Source of the DNA: Isoetes taiwanensis | Taxonomy: Eukaryota; Streptophyta; Lycopodiopsida; Isoetales; Isoetaceae | Direction of reading: 5' to 3' | Assembly: GCA_021234155.1 (NCBI GenBank) | Contig: JAJEKV010000025.1 | Span: forward strand, 6,183,310-6,247,309 | DNA length: 64,000 nt | In this document: in pieces, positions 45,090 through 58,147 of the stretch | Numbering within the stretch: the first letter of the stretch is position 1 | How the letters are laid out: the number at the start of each line of letters is the position of its first letter | The notes under the pieces: model-generated | Databases searched by the model: none | Told to the model about the DNA's origin: nothing | What the model saw: only the letters and a program-made list of their open reading frames with translations | Translations under genes and position numbers: made by a program

Positions 45090-46660
45090 ATTCCGGACTT
45101 TTTGATTGAAAGATGAGATAGTTTTTGCATGGCAGGGAATTTTTTAAACTTTCATGTATTTTACAATAAAAACTATACAGATTTTCGGTTGATACCTAAG
45201 GTAGAGGTAATGTGCGTGGGTAGGCCCTTACACGGCTCGCCGCGTCACATTCCCCCACGTAATGAGTGGGGGCAAGAGATTTTTTATGAGGTGGCATTGG
45301 CAGATAGAGACACATGGCATGGAACAAGCAGCTCACTCATGGGGCCACTGATTGACACACACCACAAGATTTTCTAGTAGGCTCTCAAAAGTTTTCAGAG
45401 CAGTAGGAACTCTTGCCCATGGTAAATCACCATTAACTACCTAAAAAAGTTTGCTTGGCCCATTGTCAACAAGTGGAGCTGGCTTGCCACATGGCATGAC
45501 TTCTTAAAAAACTAATAGTTGCCTTGTTTTACCTTCCCTTTTTTCTTTCTTGTTACTCAACATTATCAACATTATGCATATTCAACAAAAGTAACTCCAC
45601 TTGATCATGATCGTTAGATTGGCTCTCTCCCAATCAACAACTACCAACGGGTTGGACTTTTTGTTTTGTTGAGTTAATTGCTCTCAAGGCTAACTTCTAT
45701 GCTGTCAATATGCGGCCACGTCTCCGGCACAGAAATCAACCCATATGGCATTTCCCTCATCCCACAACCATATCTATGACCAGTTCTAGATCTACTCTAA
45801 TGTATGCCATGAAGAGCTAGCTACATGTGGGTAAGGGTGCTTTCCCATGAACCAGTCTGAACGGACAAACCTGGATGCGAAGCCTGGATTCATAATTTCT
45901 GTGTTCCCATGAACAACAGACCTCAAAATCTGGCAAATTAATCTGGGTTGCAGATTTGGCAGCCAGACCAGCAGCAAGAACTGGGCTAGTAGTGGAAGCA
46001 AACCAAGTCAAAACCTGGGCTTCAAGAAATGGTTTCCAGATTACTTTATGAGGGAGGTTTTGAACCTGAGTTACTCAGGTGAGATTTCAGTGAACATTGA
46101 AGTACCTTGACCTGACCTTCAGGAAACCTGAGGTTTTCACCATGGAAAGTAATCTCTATGCATCTCTATTAAGTCGAATTCCATTGTTCAAATTGCATGT
46201 GGCCACATGGTGGTTGTTGACATTAGATTTTTGTATTATAGATATATAGTAGCACATAAAAGGTTATCGTATACCTAAGTTTTGACAAATAAACACTTTA
46301 ATTTAATGCTAGTGGTTATTCAACGTGGGACATCTCCAACAACTACTCCAATGAAAGTCTATTGTCTCTAATTTGTCAAATGTATTTATGCATGTTGTGT
46401 TTATAAATGCGTTTGACACTAATTTATTTATATTCTTGCTAGTGCATCCATTGACTGGCTTTTATTACATTGCTAGAAATTTTGAAAAGTCCTACTTCTT
46501 TAGTTAAAGGCATCCATATATGAACTCTCTAGTGGAGTGACACACTAGATGGTTTGTGGATGTTACATAATGACATGGCAACAAGCTTTCTATTACAAAG
46601 CATACATGACAAGATTTTAGTATATTTGTCCATATGTTTAAATAGAGTTGGAGCATTATA
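45090..46660. other. Intergenic sequence upstream of the dirigent gene
   Basis: No gene is supported. Around 45833-46153, CTTTCCCATGAACC and its approximate inverse GGTTTTCACCATGGAAAG face each other at about 310 bp, which hints at a MITE, but the match is weak and I do not call it. Confidence 0.4.
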
Positions 46661-46679
46661 TGTATTTCACAATCTCATG

Positions 46680-47222
46680 ATATAGAGTTGTAGTACAATT
46701 GTTGCTCAAAAATTTACATTTTATGAACAATTTATATAGGGATTATCACTAGATTTTATCAGCTACCTAGATAGAGACATTGAGCGTCCAAACTACATGA
46801 TCAAACTAGCTTTCAAACTCAACATCCAACAAAATCAAGTTTGTAATTTGTACATTTTGAATAGCTTTCTTTAGGTAGACGACGTTGAAATTTTAATGTC
46901 CAAAGGAAGCTATAGAGTTATAGTACAATTGTTGCTCAAAACTTTACATCTTATGAACAACTTGTATAGGAGCTATCATTGGATTTTATCGACGACTTAG
47001 ATAGAAACACTGAGTGTCTAAGGTATATGTTGCTCCACTTAGATTTCTAGAGCATACCCATAATGAACAACAAATTCTTTTTTCTACTTTGTAGATTTTA
47101 AAAAGCTCTCTTTAGATAGATAGATTGGTTGGACGATGACGACAATGATGATGAAATTTTAACATCCAAAAGAAGCTATAGAGTTGTAGTATAATTATTG
47201 CTCAAAACTTTACATCTTATTA
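46680..47222. repeat. Tandem repeat of about 240 bp, two and a half copies
   Basis: TATAGAGTTGTAGTACAATT (or a close variant) with GTTGCTCAAAAMTTTACATYTTATGAACAA occurs at about 46681, 46912 and 47173. Between them the AGCTTTCTTTAGGTAGA and GAAATTTTAAYRTCCAAARGAAGC words also repeat. The third copy is cut off at 47220, precisely where the dispersed duplicate at 47223 begins, so that junction is an insertion or recombination point. Confidence 0.75.
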
Positions 47223-48045
47223 TTGCTCCTAATGTTGAAGATCACCATGATTCTTAGTATTTTCAGTCGTTTGGAAAATGATAAAATGGAATTGGAGACA
47301 TGTGCTAAAACTTTGAGTGAATGTAGGGACATTAGATTGGCTAGTGCTGAGTAATATCACCTTACTCCAGGAAGTGTTGGTCGTCTCTTATCTAGCACTA
47401 AGAACTTGAAAACATGTGATGTTAATCTAATGAAGAGAATTTCTAGCAATTATGTGAATAAGGTCGTGGATAAGCAAAATGATCCAGCATTATTATGTAA
47501 GAAGTCTCCCATGCCTATGGTACCAGACGAGTTGTGGAACTTATGTATGTTAAACTATGGGAACTATGTACTTATAGCCTGTTGGCACCTATACCTCTTG
47601 ATGCATATTTTTATTTTGGTAGGTTGAGTGTTCATTATCAACCTAACAATTGATAGATAAATAATGCTAGAATGGTGCATACATTATTGAAAATGATATC
47701 CCACTTGAGAATTTCAATTTGGCTATGGTCCATCCTAGCAAATGTCCATCAAAGCCTGTGGTTATAAATGTTAAAAGCTAAGGGGCTCCACTTATTCAAA
47801 TCATGTGCATGCAGAGAGTGACCAAAAACACCCTTGTATACGATTTTTTGAAAAGAAAATTCAACCCCTTCTATACAAAATTTATCCCAAGTAGTGGCAA
47901 AAAACCCCCCTAACTCATATGTATACGTGTGAAAATGGGTCGAAAAAACCTCTCTACGAGTCACTCAGGCACATTGTATACCCACAGTGAATCCCCCATG
48001 GTTAAAAGGGAATTGGCAACTATCAAGAATAGAGGTTCTGGCCAT
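47223..48045 (+). repeat. Dispersed duplicate B of the 34.6-kb segment
   Basis: Nearly collinear with 34643-35480. Differences include a small deletion near 47665-47675 and changed ends. The shared stop in ASAE-stop-YHLTP is present here too. The frame 47406-47627 (KTCDVNLMKRISSNYVNKVV and onward) is open longer than in copy A. The product is unrecognised. Confidence 0.75.
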
Positions 48046-48379
48046 GAAAATAAGTGGCCAAACTGAAAGAGAATTTAGAATTTATGCCAAGTGTCTACAT
48101 CACCAAGGTGGCTGCCCATGTAAGGGCATAATATGGTTTGATCATATGCTTTGATACATAACATAGAAATGTTCTTTCCTGCAAAGTCTCTGGTTTCTAG
48201 ATGGTCGCTTTTCATAAACAAGTGATCCAATTGTTGCAGCAGGGATTTAGTAGAGCATAGCTTTCCATTTTGCTAGAAAATATATGATGGAAGTATCAGA
48301 CAATATACAGTAGATCAATAGGCTAGACTATATAAAGCTATTAGAGAAGCACCTAGTCTAAAAATCATTGAGAGAATGA
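48046..48379. other. Intergenic sequence, nothing recognised
   Basis: Short flank between the duplicate and the L1 insertion. The last bases border the left copy of the LINE target duplication. Confidence 0.4.
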
Positions 48380-48396
48380 TAAAACCACCTAGTTCA

Positions 48397-51330
48397 TCCT
48401 TGATAATGTGGTGACAACCATTCTTGGGCTAAATTGGGCCAAGGACTCTAAGCAGGATATAGCCCTTATCAAGCTCGATATCACCAAAGCTTTTGACATT
48501 GTAAGCTGGAGTTTCCTTTTTTAAATGTTGTAGTGCATGGGCTTCTCCAACAAGGTAGTTCTTATTCTTAGAGCTATTCTTATTAATTCCAGATCCTCGG
48601 TCCTGATCAACAAGGAGTGTAGTCCCTTCTTCCCCCTGAAAAGAGGGGTTAAGTAGGGATGTCCACTTGCCCCCTTCCTTTTCCTGATTATTATGGAAGC
48701 CCTTCATGGTAAGATGGAGGAGGCTAAAAATACTAATCTAATCCAGGTCCTTAGTCTCCCTGATAATGGTGAGATGGATCAAATTTTGAATGGACATTTT
48801 GCAGATGACACTTTCCTTCTGGTCTCTATGGACTATCAGTCTAATATAACACTCAGACAATTTTGGAGAATTTTGGGGCTGCATCGGGCTGTAAAGTTAA
48901 CCCCATCAAATCAAAGGTTCTGGCTAAAGATTAGGTAAAAGGGGAGCAAACGGCTGCTCTCTTGGGCTGTAAGTATATATCCTTCCTACCAATTCTTCTA
49001 AGAAGGTATTCTTTATGCTTTAAAGGGCAGCCCCTCTGACATTTGGACCGATATAATTGAGAAGTTTCAGAGGAAGGTTGATAACCTTAACTCTAAATAC
49101 ATTTCTAAGCATGGCAGGGCCATTATTGCAAATTTCGTAATCTCCTCTTCTCATGTTTATCAGTCCTCTGTAATCTTGGACCCCAAAAAGGTGTCCACCA
49201 AGCTTCAAAGTATCATTGGTAGATTCATTTCTTGTGGGCAAAACAGGAGATGCTGGACTCCAGTCGCTATAGAAGAATGCTGCAAGAAGAAGAAAAATGG
49301 TGGATTGGGGGTCATTAATATTGAAAAGCAGGGTATGGCCCTTACTGCCAAATATTTCTACAAGGAGGCTTATAATCAGATCAAGCACCCAGTCTCCATT
49401 ATTATTAGGCACTACTTGGGCAAATGTATGTCCTTTGGCTGGAGGCAGCTTACATTGGTTCTGTCCCACTCTATTTACTTTCCCTTTACGGTCCCTAACT
49501 CCATCCCTGGTTTGATTAAGAAATGGATTAAGGCTTGGAATTCAGTTAAGGGCTCTCCATGGACCAATCCATTTTTTGGAACCCTGCGCTCATCACTAAT
49601 GATCCTTCTCTAAGCACCTTCTAAGCACCTTCTAGGCAGCCAGAGACCCGAACAACCTTAAACCCTTTAACGTTGCCTTGTTCTCAGCATGGCCCGCAGA
49701 TCAACGTATGGCCCGGAGACCGAAGGAGAAGAATTTCATTCTACGGCCCGAGCTACCCCGCCCCGCCCTATGATTCCCACGAGATTATGCCTCTACCTTC
49801 TGGATGCCTTCATCATTTGGGCCCCAAATACTTTCTCTCGCACCACCAGCCCCCGCCGGAGCGCCTCTTTAGCCGCTACTGACATCCTTGATGCTCACTC
49901 TCCAAAGGTTTGCCTCCGGGTACTTGATGGGATCCACACGGTCCGGTACACGCTTACTCACTGAGACGCCTCGCTACTACACCGGGCAGGCCGGGTCCAA
50001 CATTAGAATTGCTATGATCTCAGGAGCTACCGCCGCCCAGTTGGTGGTCACCAAATAGCTGCTGTGGTGGCTCCTCCCATGCACAAAGCGAAAGTGGTTC
50101 CGCTTAAGGACCGGCCGACACAGCCTCCATGTTCCGCATTGCCTTCCGTGAGGATTTGCCGTCTGTGCCGCGAATGGTGGGTCCCGCTTCCCCGGAGGCC
50201 GGTAACGGGCCACACCACTCACCGCCCTTTCTCTCTCAAGGTGATTGTGGGCCTTATGAGACGGGTGATTTGACCCCCACTGCAGCAAAGGGCCTCTTTT
50301 TGCTCAGAGATGCACATCCATGCCGACTTCCGCGATCCTTTTCAAGATGCCGGTAAGGAAAGACGCCCCATCAGCTCACTATCTCTTTGGTTTGCTTTCA
50401 AATGCTCTTTCCAGCTGCACGCCTTGCGACATGGCAATCATTTGAAGGGGACCACCTTTCCTCAAAGTAAGGTGAAGATTTGACTGCAGCAGACGGAAGA
50501 GTGGAATTGTGTCGTCCGTGAGGGGCCCGCAGCAGAAATGGGCGGTACGAGGCTACGAGCTATCATTAGGATCAATGGCAACCCATCCCCTCAAGCGCCT
50601 TGGTCTAGCCCTCGGGTTTTGAGGATAACGCTTTGTCCCCATGTTTGTTGTAACTGGCCATTCCCATGTTTTGATTGGTTTTGCTGGGTTTCGCCCACTG
50701 CTCGCTAGCTTCCTTTGTTTGTTCGTCCCATAGGCCCGATTAGTCTCGCGGACGCTAAAAGTCTCTTCCTTCCTTCCTTCTTCCTTCCTTCTATGTTTAG
50801 CTTTGTCATTTTCCGCACTGTGCCGTGCTTTGGAGTACAAAAGGGATTCACTTTATCGTGGATTTGTTCAATCCATCATGTGTGGCGGACTTCTGTGTTG
50901 TAGATGGTGATGGCCTGGCCAGGCTGTTAAGAGTGAGTTTGTCAGGAGGTCGAGGTATCATTGGCTCTTTGGGGCAGCCTTCCTCATCACTCTGCTTTGT
51001 AACATTACCATTCTTTTAATATATTGATGGCACAGCTCTTCAAAAATGGCAAAAGCAGCATTCTTCGCATCTTCCTCGCGATCCCATTTATCCGATTGTC
51101 GTGGGGAGGGGCCGAAGATTGGTAACTAACCTCGTGATCCTCCTTCTAGCTTGCGCCCATCCGACTCATCAATTTCATAACTCCGCTTACACTACCAAGA
51201 TTCAAATGGTGATATTAACTTTTTTTGTTTATCCCCCCTTTATGAATGGGTTATACTTTCCTGTAAAAAGTAATTTTTGTAATCTTATTTATACATAAAT
51301 ATACATATCGGCCTTCAATCAATAAAAAAG
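48397..51330 (+). mobile_element. 5'-truncated L1-type LINE with 17-bp target duplication
   Basis: GATAAAACCACCTAGTT occurs at 48380-48396 and again at 51331-51347, bounding the element. The left edge enters directly into RT coding text (ILDNVVTTILGLNWAKDS), showing 5' truncation. Motif A is LDITKAFD (48474-48497). Motif B is G-V-K-stop-GCPLAPFLFLIIMEAL, with TAG at 48654 where Gln is expected. Motif C is FADD (48798-48809). A long C-terminal frame (49176-49613) has the plant L1 pattern, including KKKKNGGLGVINIEKQGMAL. Several stops lie in the RT. The 3' end near 51240-51330 has the TTTGTAATCTT and CCTTCAATCAATAAAAAA wording common in plant LINE 3' UTRs. Confidence 0.8.
49640..51060 (+). other. 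C/T-rich interior of the LINE insertion, possibly a second LINE 3' end
   Basis: This stretch is pyrimidine-rich, with overlapping short frames and no clear domain. Near 50990-51050, TTTGTAACATTACC, then CTTTTAATATATTGATGG, then CACAGCTC resembles another plant LINE 3' UTR end, so a second, nested or tandem LINE 3' end is possible. A CTAAGCACCTT word is repeated at 49611-49632, where the recognisable ORF2 ends. Confidence 0.4.
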
Positions 51331-51347
51331 ATAAAACCACCTAGTTT

Positions 51348-53240
51348 TTCCTTCGGTGATTCAAAAAAGATGAAGAAGCCTCCTAGCCAATGATGCAAAT
51401 AAAAGGAACTTCTATAGAGAGGAGTCTTTTACAAACCATTTCACAGTTATAATTCTAAAAGTTCTGCATGTGGTACAGGTGGATCTAGAGGAGGTAGATC
51501 TTCTCCACGAGGATTATCCCATTTGGATATTATGGTAGAAGTACTTAAACTGGAACGTCGCATATAGGTGGTAGACCTCCTTTGGTAAACCATGATTGGA
51601 ACAAATAGTAATAGACAAATTATCCCAGCGGATATTGATGATACTCCTTATGAGCAGCAATCAGCTTATAAAGATTCCCCCCCACAAACCTAATACTTTG
51701 AACTATGATGGGGAATGGGTTTGTATGGAGTATTCGGGGAGTATTACGTCTCTAAAATAGCCACTTTTTAATTCTCATACTTTCAAACGGCCCTATCTTA
51801 TCCTTAAGGATATTGACCATTTGCATCCAAGTTTTGGCATTAGATAATTTTTCATGGGGGAGGATTGAAAATTTGAGGTGGCTTGCAGGCGGTGCAATTT
51901 GTCGGAGTCAGTGAGTGTCTACCGTATCGGGCGGAGTCAGCCGGTAAATTTTCAAAGGAACTCAATCACCGAAAATATCAAACGTAATAAACGCTACCTT
52001 TGAAATTAATGTAAGGGAGAAATTTTCGATGAAAGTTTTTGCTGGAACTATGGATCCTGCTGGAACGGCCATGGTCGGCGATGACAAGGAAAACTCAGCT
52101 CAAATATGCACAAATCGTAGTATTTCTAATGCCAAAGGTTAGAGCTTAAGGAGCCTGGGAACTTTGCCACGTATGTATTTTATGATAGGGCAAGCATTGG
52201 AAAATTAATCTTACTTCATTTAACATTCTTTCTAAATGTCTTAGATCCTAAATCCAACATCTCAGCTCTGAGATGTCTTCCTAAATCCAACATCGCAGCT
52301 CTGTAATCCATGCCTATTTCGGTAATGGTAGACGCCTCATTCCCTCAAGATTTGGGCTGCTGCAGAAGGATGATTGGCGCATCTAGAAACCCCATCTCGC
52401 GGGAGGCAAATCTAAATCAGCTTCAACGAAACCCCCATTTATTTTAAAGGTGGATGCGCCAGAAATGTGGGCATGGAAGTTTTGTCAAGGAAACTGAAGG
52501 CGCTGGCCCGCTAAACCTCGAAGATTTTCTTGGTCTATAAAATAGATGTGTAATCTCTAAAAGCACTCAAGATAACGCTATTACGCACTTCGCCTACTTC
52601 TAATTCGCTATCGTCAGATTTTCTCTCGCTTGAAATATGATTTAAACCCCTTTCCAATTCCTTTCTTAACTCCTTATCAATGCATATCCATATGGAGAGT
52701 GCTTTAACATGTTTTCCTCCATCACATTGTATTGTAAAACCTTTGAATCTTCACATGGATGCACATATGCAATATAGATTATCATTGCATGAGAAATTGT
52801 GATATGATATTATCCAAGATCGACGCATCCATAACGTAAAGTCCCTTTTTACAACAAGTAAAAAATAACTTCTTTAATTATACTAGTTGGAGTAGTCTAT
52901 TGATATATAATAGATGTACATAGCAGGAATTCCTTATATGGCACTTATATTGATCGCAATGCACACCTTCCATATCTAATAGGAATTTACAGAGCCCATA
53001 AGGATATGTTCAGATGGCTTAGTAATGTTGCTGATTGCATCCTTACGAATTTAAAGACTCTCTTAACCATTATACTACAACCCGTATTCCAAGATTTTTG
53101 CCACACTCAAGATATGTGCGATTTATCTGCGTTTTGAGATTAGCAGATAAATCCGCTTCTTGAGGCTAGTTGTGAGAGTTCGCCTTAAGTATTTATAGCC
53201 TTGTTGCATTTCTCTCATTTTCATCAACCGTCTTTGAGCC
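51348..53240. other. Intergenic sequence, nothing recognised
   Basis: A short direct repeat, CCTAAATCCAACATC-CAGCTCTG, occurs at about 52249 and 52281. Otherwise no supported frame or element. Confidence 0.4.
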
Positions 53241-55900
53241 TCCCCCTTTGTGGTCGCATGCCGTCACTTGGGAGTCTCCTCCCAGTTTAGTTTGTGGCAC
53301 TATACCGAAACAGCCCCGTTTGCCCGATTGCTACCATTCTTTGGCTGTGCCTCATAACATGCTAGTAAAATTTGCAAATTTTAATTCTACCAAGGAGGAT
53401 TGCTCTATATCCTATTTGCTTGCTATATTTCTTCTTTTCACTTGCTCATTTTTGACCTGGAAGCATTTGCCACAAAGAGTTGAGCTCAAGTATTTCAAGG
53501 ACATCGTATGCAGTACCTTGTTTCTTGTCTCGACAGATGAACAACGGCTTCAATCTTAGGGTTGGTGAAATTCGATTTGGATTGGATCAGGCTTTGTTCT
53601 TTACTAGCTCGCGATCTCTTAGTCAAGTTCCCTCTGGTTCAATCCATGTTCAATCCTCTATGCTTTGTGGATCCTCCGTGGCCCACCCACCAAAGCATGG
53701 AGGTCTAATATGCCTAATCTCAAATGTAGGTGATTTCAACTAGAGGTAATCTCCTCGATTTTCATCCGCTTTCTCTATTTCTTCCAAGATGGATTATACC
53801 CAAATTTCTGACATAATGTCATTTGGAGTTTCCCTTTGTATTTGAGTATAGTTAGGTGGTTTTCATCCTGTGGTGGCTTAGGCTATACTCATGCACCTAA
53901 GCCGGGCTTTTGCAAGCAGGATATTTGATGAAAATACAAATTTTCTGCCGCTTCATGCATTAGTCTAATACTATTCTTATGATTAGTTTTGTGATGTGAT
54001 ATGCGATGAAAAAAATGTAATTTTCTCAAGCCGCTTTGTAGTACAATTAATCTAAGTTTTGTTCTTGCGTGTCCCGGCACCGTATCTCGCGGCCTATGAA
54101 GCCTTCCATTTTCGGTGTTATGAATTCTCAAGATGTTTTATGTGGGTGCCGGGCAGTCTTGATAGACCGCCCCCGACTCTAGCAATTTACATCTAGATTG
54201 TCGCCAACTTGTTGGCCGGGTTGCTCTAGCCCGAGATTCAACCGTTTGTAGCCAACTCTTTGAAGTTTTCTATGACCTTGTCTTTAAGGGTCTTTGAGGA
54301 TCGGGTCTAGTTATGTGAGTTGCATTCAATAGATCTTCCATATTATTTCACTAATTGTATCTCCACATCACGTATCATGATTTACTGTGCTGTTGTAACA
54401 GCTAGCTCATCGCTATGCTTGCGGTGGAGATTCTTCTAGACCTCCTAATGCAGCTTGCTCTTACTTTTGCTACGTTAATAAGCTCATCTCCCCACCCCAC
54501 GCCTTTAGGTATCTAAGGAGGTGTAGCTATGGATAATTTCCAGCTTGGTAGCCTTCATGGAGTTTGACTATGCCCAATTGCAGCCTCGGTAATCTCAAAT
54601 TCCAAGATCTCCGGATATTTAAGGAGAGAGATGGCCATGGCCGATCTCAGAGAGGTGTCCATAGGCTATGGGCAATCTTTAGCTTGGTATTCCTATTTCT
54701 CACTTCAGGCGACCAATTCTTCTTGATAGGCATGAATCTCGACCAGACACAACTTATATGAGATGCAAATCACCGGGTGTGTTTAAGATTGCATTTGATG
54801 TGGAGACGTACATTTTGAGCAAGGTATGCATTTGCAATTTCGTGGAGTAATGCTTTTGGATGCTTATGTTGTTGGTTCAGTATTATGACTCGGGCAGCTT
54901 GTCGGGCCTATTTTAAAGCTCCTCAGTGATGCAAAAGGGTTATGCAATGAGATAGTTTAAATTCTATTTTCTTAATACGTAATAAATTATCTCCAACTTT
55001 CGTGTTCAAGACAAGCTATATTTAATTCACTTCTTCTCATCGGGCAGGTCAAGGTTTTCAAACATTTAGCCATTTTAAGGTACACTTCTACTCAAGGTTT
55101 TGGTGACGACGGTGGCTATGCACTGTTAACACTCCATTTTTAGTGGAAATACTTCTAATCACACTCGCTTTTCTGCTGGCAATGACTATATGTCATAATG
55201 CGAAAATCCAATGTGTTTCCTGATTTATGTAATCCATCTTTAGTCAATATATGGCCAAAGATTTTTAGCCATCTTACATGTTAGTCAGCCTTTGATAGTT
55301 CTTGTTGCGTATGGTTCTGCACTAACCACACTCCTCGCGTTGGTTGGCATTTACCTTCTCTTGCACTTCGCGGGTGGTTGTGTTTGGTCTTCACGCCTTT
55401 GATAGTTTGTTGCTGCAACTCGGCAAGACGTGGGTTACGCGACCTCGCGCCACTTGCAAGCAAAGAATAAGACGTCCAAACCGCTGATTGGGGTCAAGGA
55501 TAAATCTTGACCAGCCATTTCGCTTTCCATATGCTTGGGAAGAGCTACTAATATGTAGCATTATAATGTGGGGTTTTTTTTTCTAGTTTTAATGCTTTTT
55601 TCCTATGGTTTTACTTATGATTTGAAGGGCGACTCCATGAGGTCTACTAATCAAGATAAATAGAGGCGCATCTATATTTCTTTGGCTTCCTCTTTTTTCA
55701 TCATTTAAATGGTTCAGTTAGGATCCCATGCAAACATCGGCCCGCTCGCTCTAGGCAACAAAAAGGGCCAATTCATCCTCGTCTCTTCATAGTCATGGCA
55801 CGACGCAAAATGTTGGATGGTTGGAACTGAGGCGTCTAGTATTGAGATCATTGGAATCGATAAGGCCTAGTATGGTAGTAAGCAGATTATTTATGCTTTA
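53241..55900. other. Unassigned sequence with unrecognised frames
   Basis: The largest frame is 53248-53559 (103 codons), with a hydrophobic stretch YLLAIFLLFTCSFLTW. It has no family signature or splice context and is probably chance. No gene is called. Confidence 0.3.
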
Positions 55901-58084
55901 TCTCTCACTTCATTGCTTTATTATCGCATCCGCAGTTGGGATTTTGATTGTGTTGCAGCTATGACGATATAAGACTCATAGGGTTTCAAACCCGGGTGTT
56001 CTATCTTCATACCAAAGTATCTGCCCAACGAGATCTCTCGAGTGGTGGCCAAAGGCATGCGGACTTTGCCACGAAGCACCAAGTGAAATGTTGCGTTTGC
56101 GACATTCTCATTGAGGCGCTTAAGGTAACAGAGTTTCTTCCGCACTTTGGGCGATACTTAATCTCGCTGGACTTTAGGGTTTTGGCTTTAATGAGGCCTT
56201 TAAAAAGGTCGACTTTTTAGGAGCCTAATAATTGTGGGATAATGGAAGTCTCTAGTAAGGGTCAAGCACCCACCTCACTTTGTCCAAGTAACAATGTATA
56301 CAGAAAGTGGGCCGAAAGTACGCGCATTCAACCCGAAGAATTGAACGATTTAATACTTTGCAGCAATATGCAAGTATACATCCGCGTACTACATGCAAGT
56401 TGTGTCCGCGGTTGAGAGCATTAAGAGTGGGAAGGATCCCGAGCATGCCAGCTGCTATACCGAAGTCATACATGCAAAATTTTCCAGCTATGCTCAAATG
56501 CCCTTTTTGTTTCATCAACCCAAAGACGATAAGTTGTCAAATTTCAAGATGAAGGGCAAAGCGGCAAGCCTAAAAGATTATTCCCTATCGATGACCGTTG
56601 CAGAGGAAAAGCTGAGGTTGATTTATATGCCTACATCTTTGGTGCGACTTTAATCTCTTTCCTCTATGTCGATTCTACCAACCGCTATAAAGATGTTCTG
56701 CAGTTTCTAGAGGTTTATCGCCTTGAAGATCAATTTCCAAAGGAGTTTGTCTTTAGTCCTATGGTAGCCTAACCATGTATTATCTTGAAATCGATCTTTC
56801 TTCAAATGTAGTCTCGCTATTCACTATCATTAACTCTTAAAATTTACATTAGGCTTTGAATCGCTTGTTTGTCAGCAGAATTTTTCTTTTAATTATTGTC
56901 GCTCATCGTGGTAATTTTACGCCAAATCATGCAACCTGCAAGGTTCTTTGTATTATTTCATTAACTTTGACTCTTTACGTCTATATAACAAATTTTGTCT
57001 GTGGAATGGAGTCAAAACAAATAACTCGGGTGGAATGTTCTTCCGCCTACTACCAAGCATGTTGTTTTCTTCCTCTTGAAAGCTCTTTATCACTACAAGC
57101 TTGCGTACTGTTTGGTTTGCCTCATAAGAGCACTGAGTCGGGCTTTTACAAGGAGTGTGAGCAACTTTAGTTGGCTTGGTTTTCAGATAATACGTATGCA
57201 TCACATTCCTATTTGAGCCGGTGTGCTTGATTGGTCTTGTACTACCACGTTCCTCACTATGTAATGCATTGGTTGAAGGTAAACAATCCAAGAAATACTA
57301 TGGCATTTTCTCGCTATTGTGATTTGATTCCTGGTTCATTTTATAGGCGTAAAAACTTTTTACGTAAATAGAAATTTTCTATGATGGTCGCTCATTGTTA
57401 GCATGTTTCTAAATTTTTAGTTTTGATTTCCGCCCACCCGTCCCTCTCCCACTCCGGGTCCCTAAACCCAACGCCCCAAATCACTTGCCTGGCTATCTAT
57501 CATGATATTTTGTCACACTTAATATTAGGACTTCAAATGTAATGGCTTGTTGTTAGCTCTAATACTTACTATTTTCTATTATATCTTATATGCACTAAGC
57601 GAATTTCCATGCATTTATATTATATGCACACACATATGCACTAAGGAAACTCCATGCACAATATTGGCACATGCACCCCTACACTATCCTTAAGGTCTCC
57701 CATGGGCCAAAATTTTTAGTTAACACAAACCATTAACACACAACTATCATTAATATTATCTACACAAACCATTGCATTGACACATTTAAATTAAAATCCC
57801 CTTAAACCCCTTTGGTTTGGGTGCATATTCACACTGCTGGCTTAGGCAAATGAGTCAGCTGGATGGGCATATTTGCCCTTTATTCCAAGATCCGACCTCC
57901 GCATATAGCCATCCTCGCTTGTGGGTATACATCCGAAGCTTTTAGCTAATTTTAATTCGGTCCTAAATCCCAAACTGCACGCTTTAGTGGTAGGGATTAA
58001 GGGTTTTACCTTGCAGCTTTGCTCCGCTTCTTGCCCTCACACCCATGTTGACTGCGGAGCCTATCCCCTATTATTCCTTTGAAT
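55901..58084. other. Unassigned sequence with unrecognised frames
   Basis: Frames at 55948-56220 (90 codons), 56393-56653 (86 codons) and 56856-57170 (104 codons) are open on +, but I cannot place them in any family. They could be decayed retroelement text. From 57430 to 58000 the sequence is plain noncoding DNA. Confidence 0.3.
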
Positions 58085-58147
58085 TTCTCTCATTAGATGT
58101 CGAACTTCTTTCCATTAGATGCCGAACTTCTCTCATTAGATGCCAGC
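58085..58147. repeat. Minisatellite, three 21- or 22-bp units
   Basis: TTCTCTCATTAGATGTCGAAC is followed by two variants of the same unit (58106-58127 and 58128-58147). It gives a short local tandem repeat inside an unrecognised frame. Confidence 0.85.

Noticed and set aside
45833-46153. Possible MITE with CTTTCCCATG termini
   Set aside because: The inverted ends match over only about 10-12 bp with gaps, and no convincing target duplication is present.
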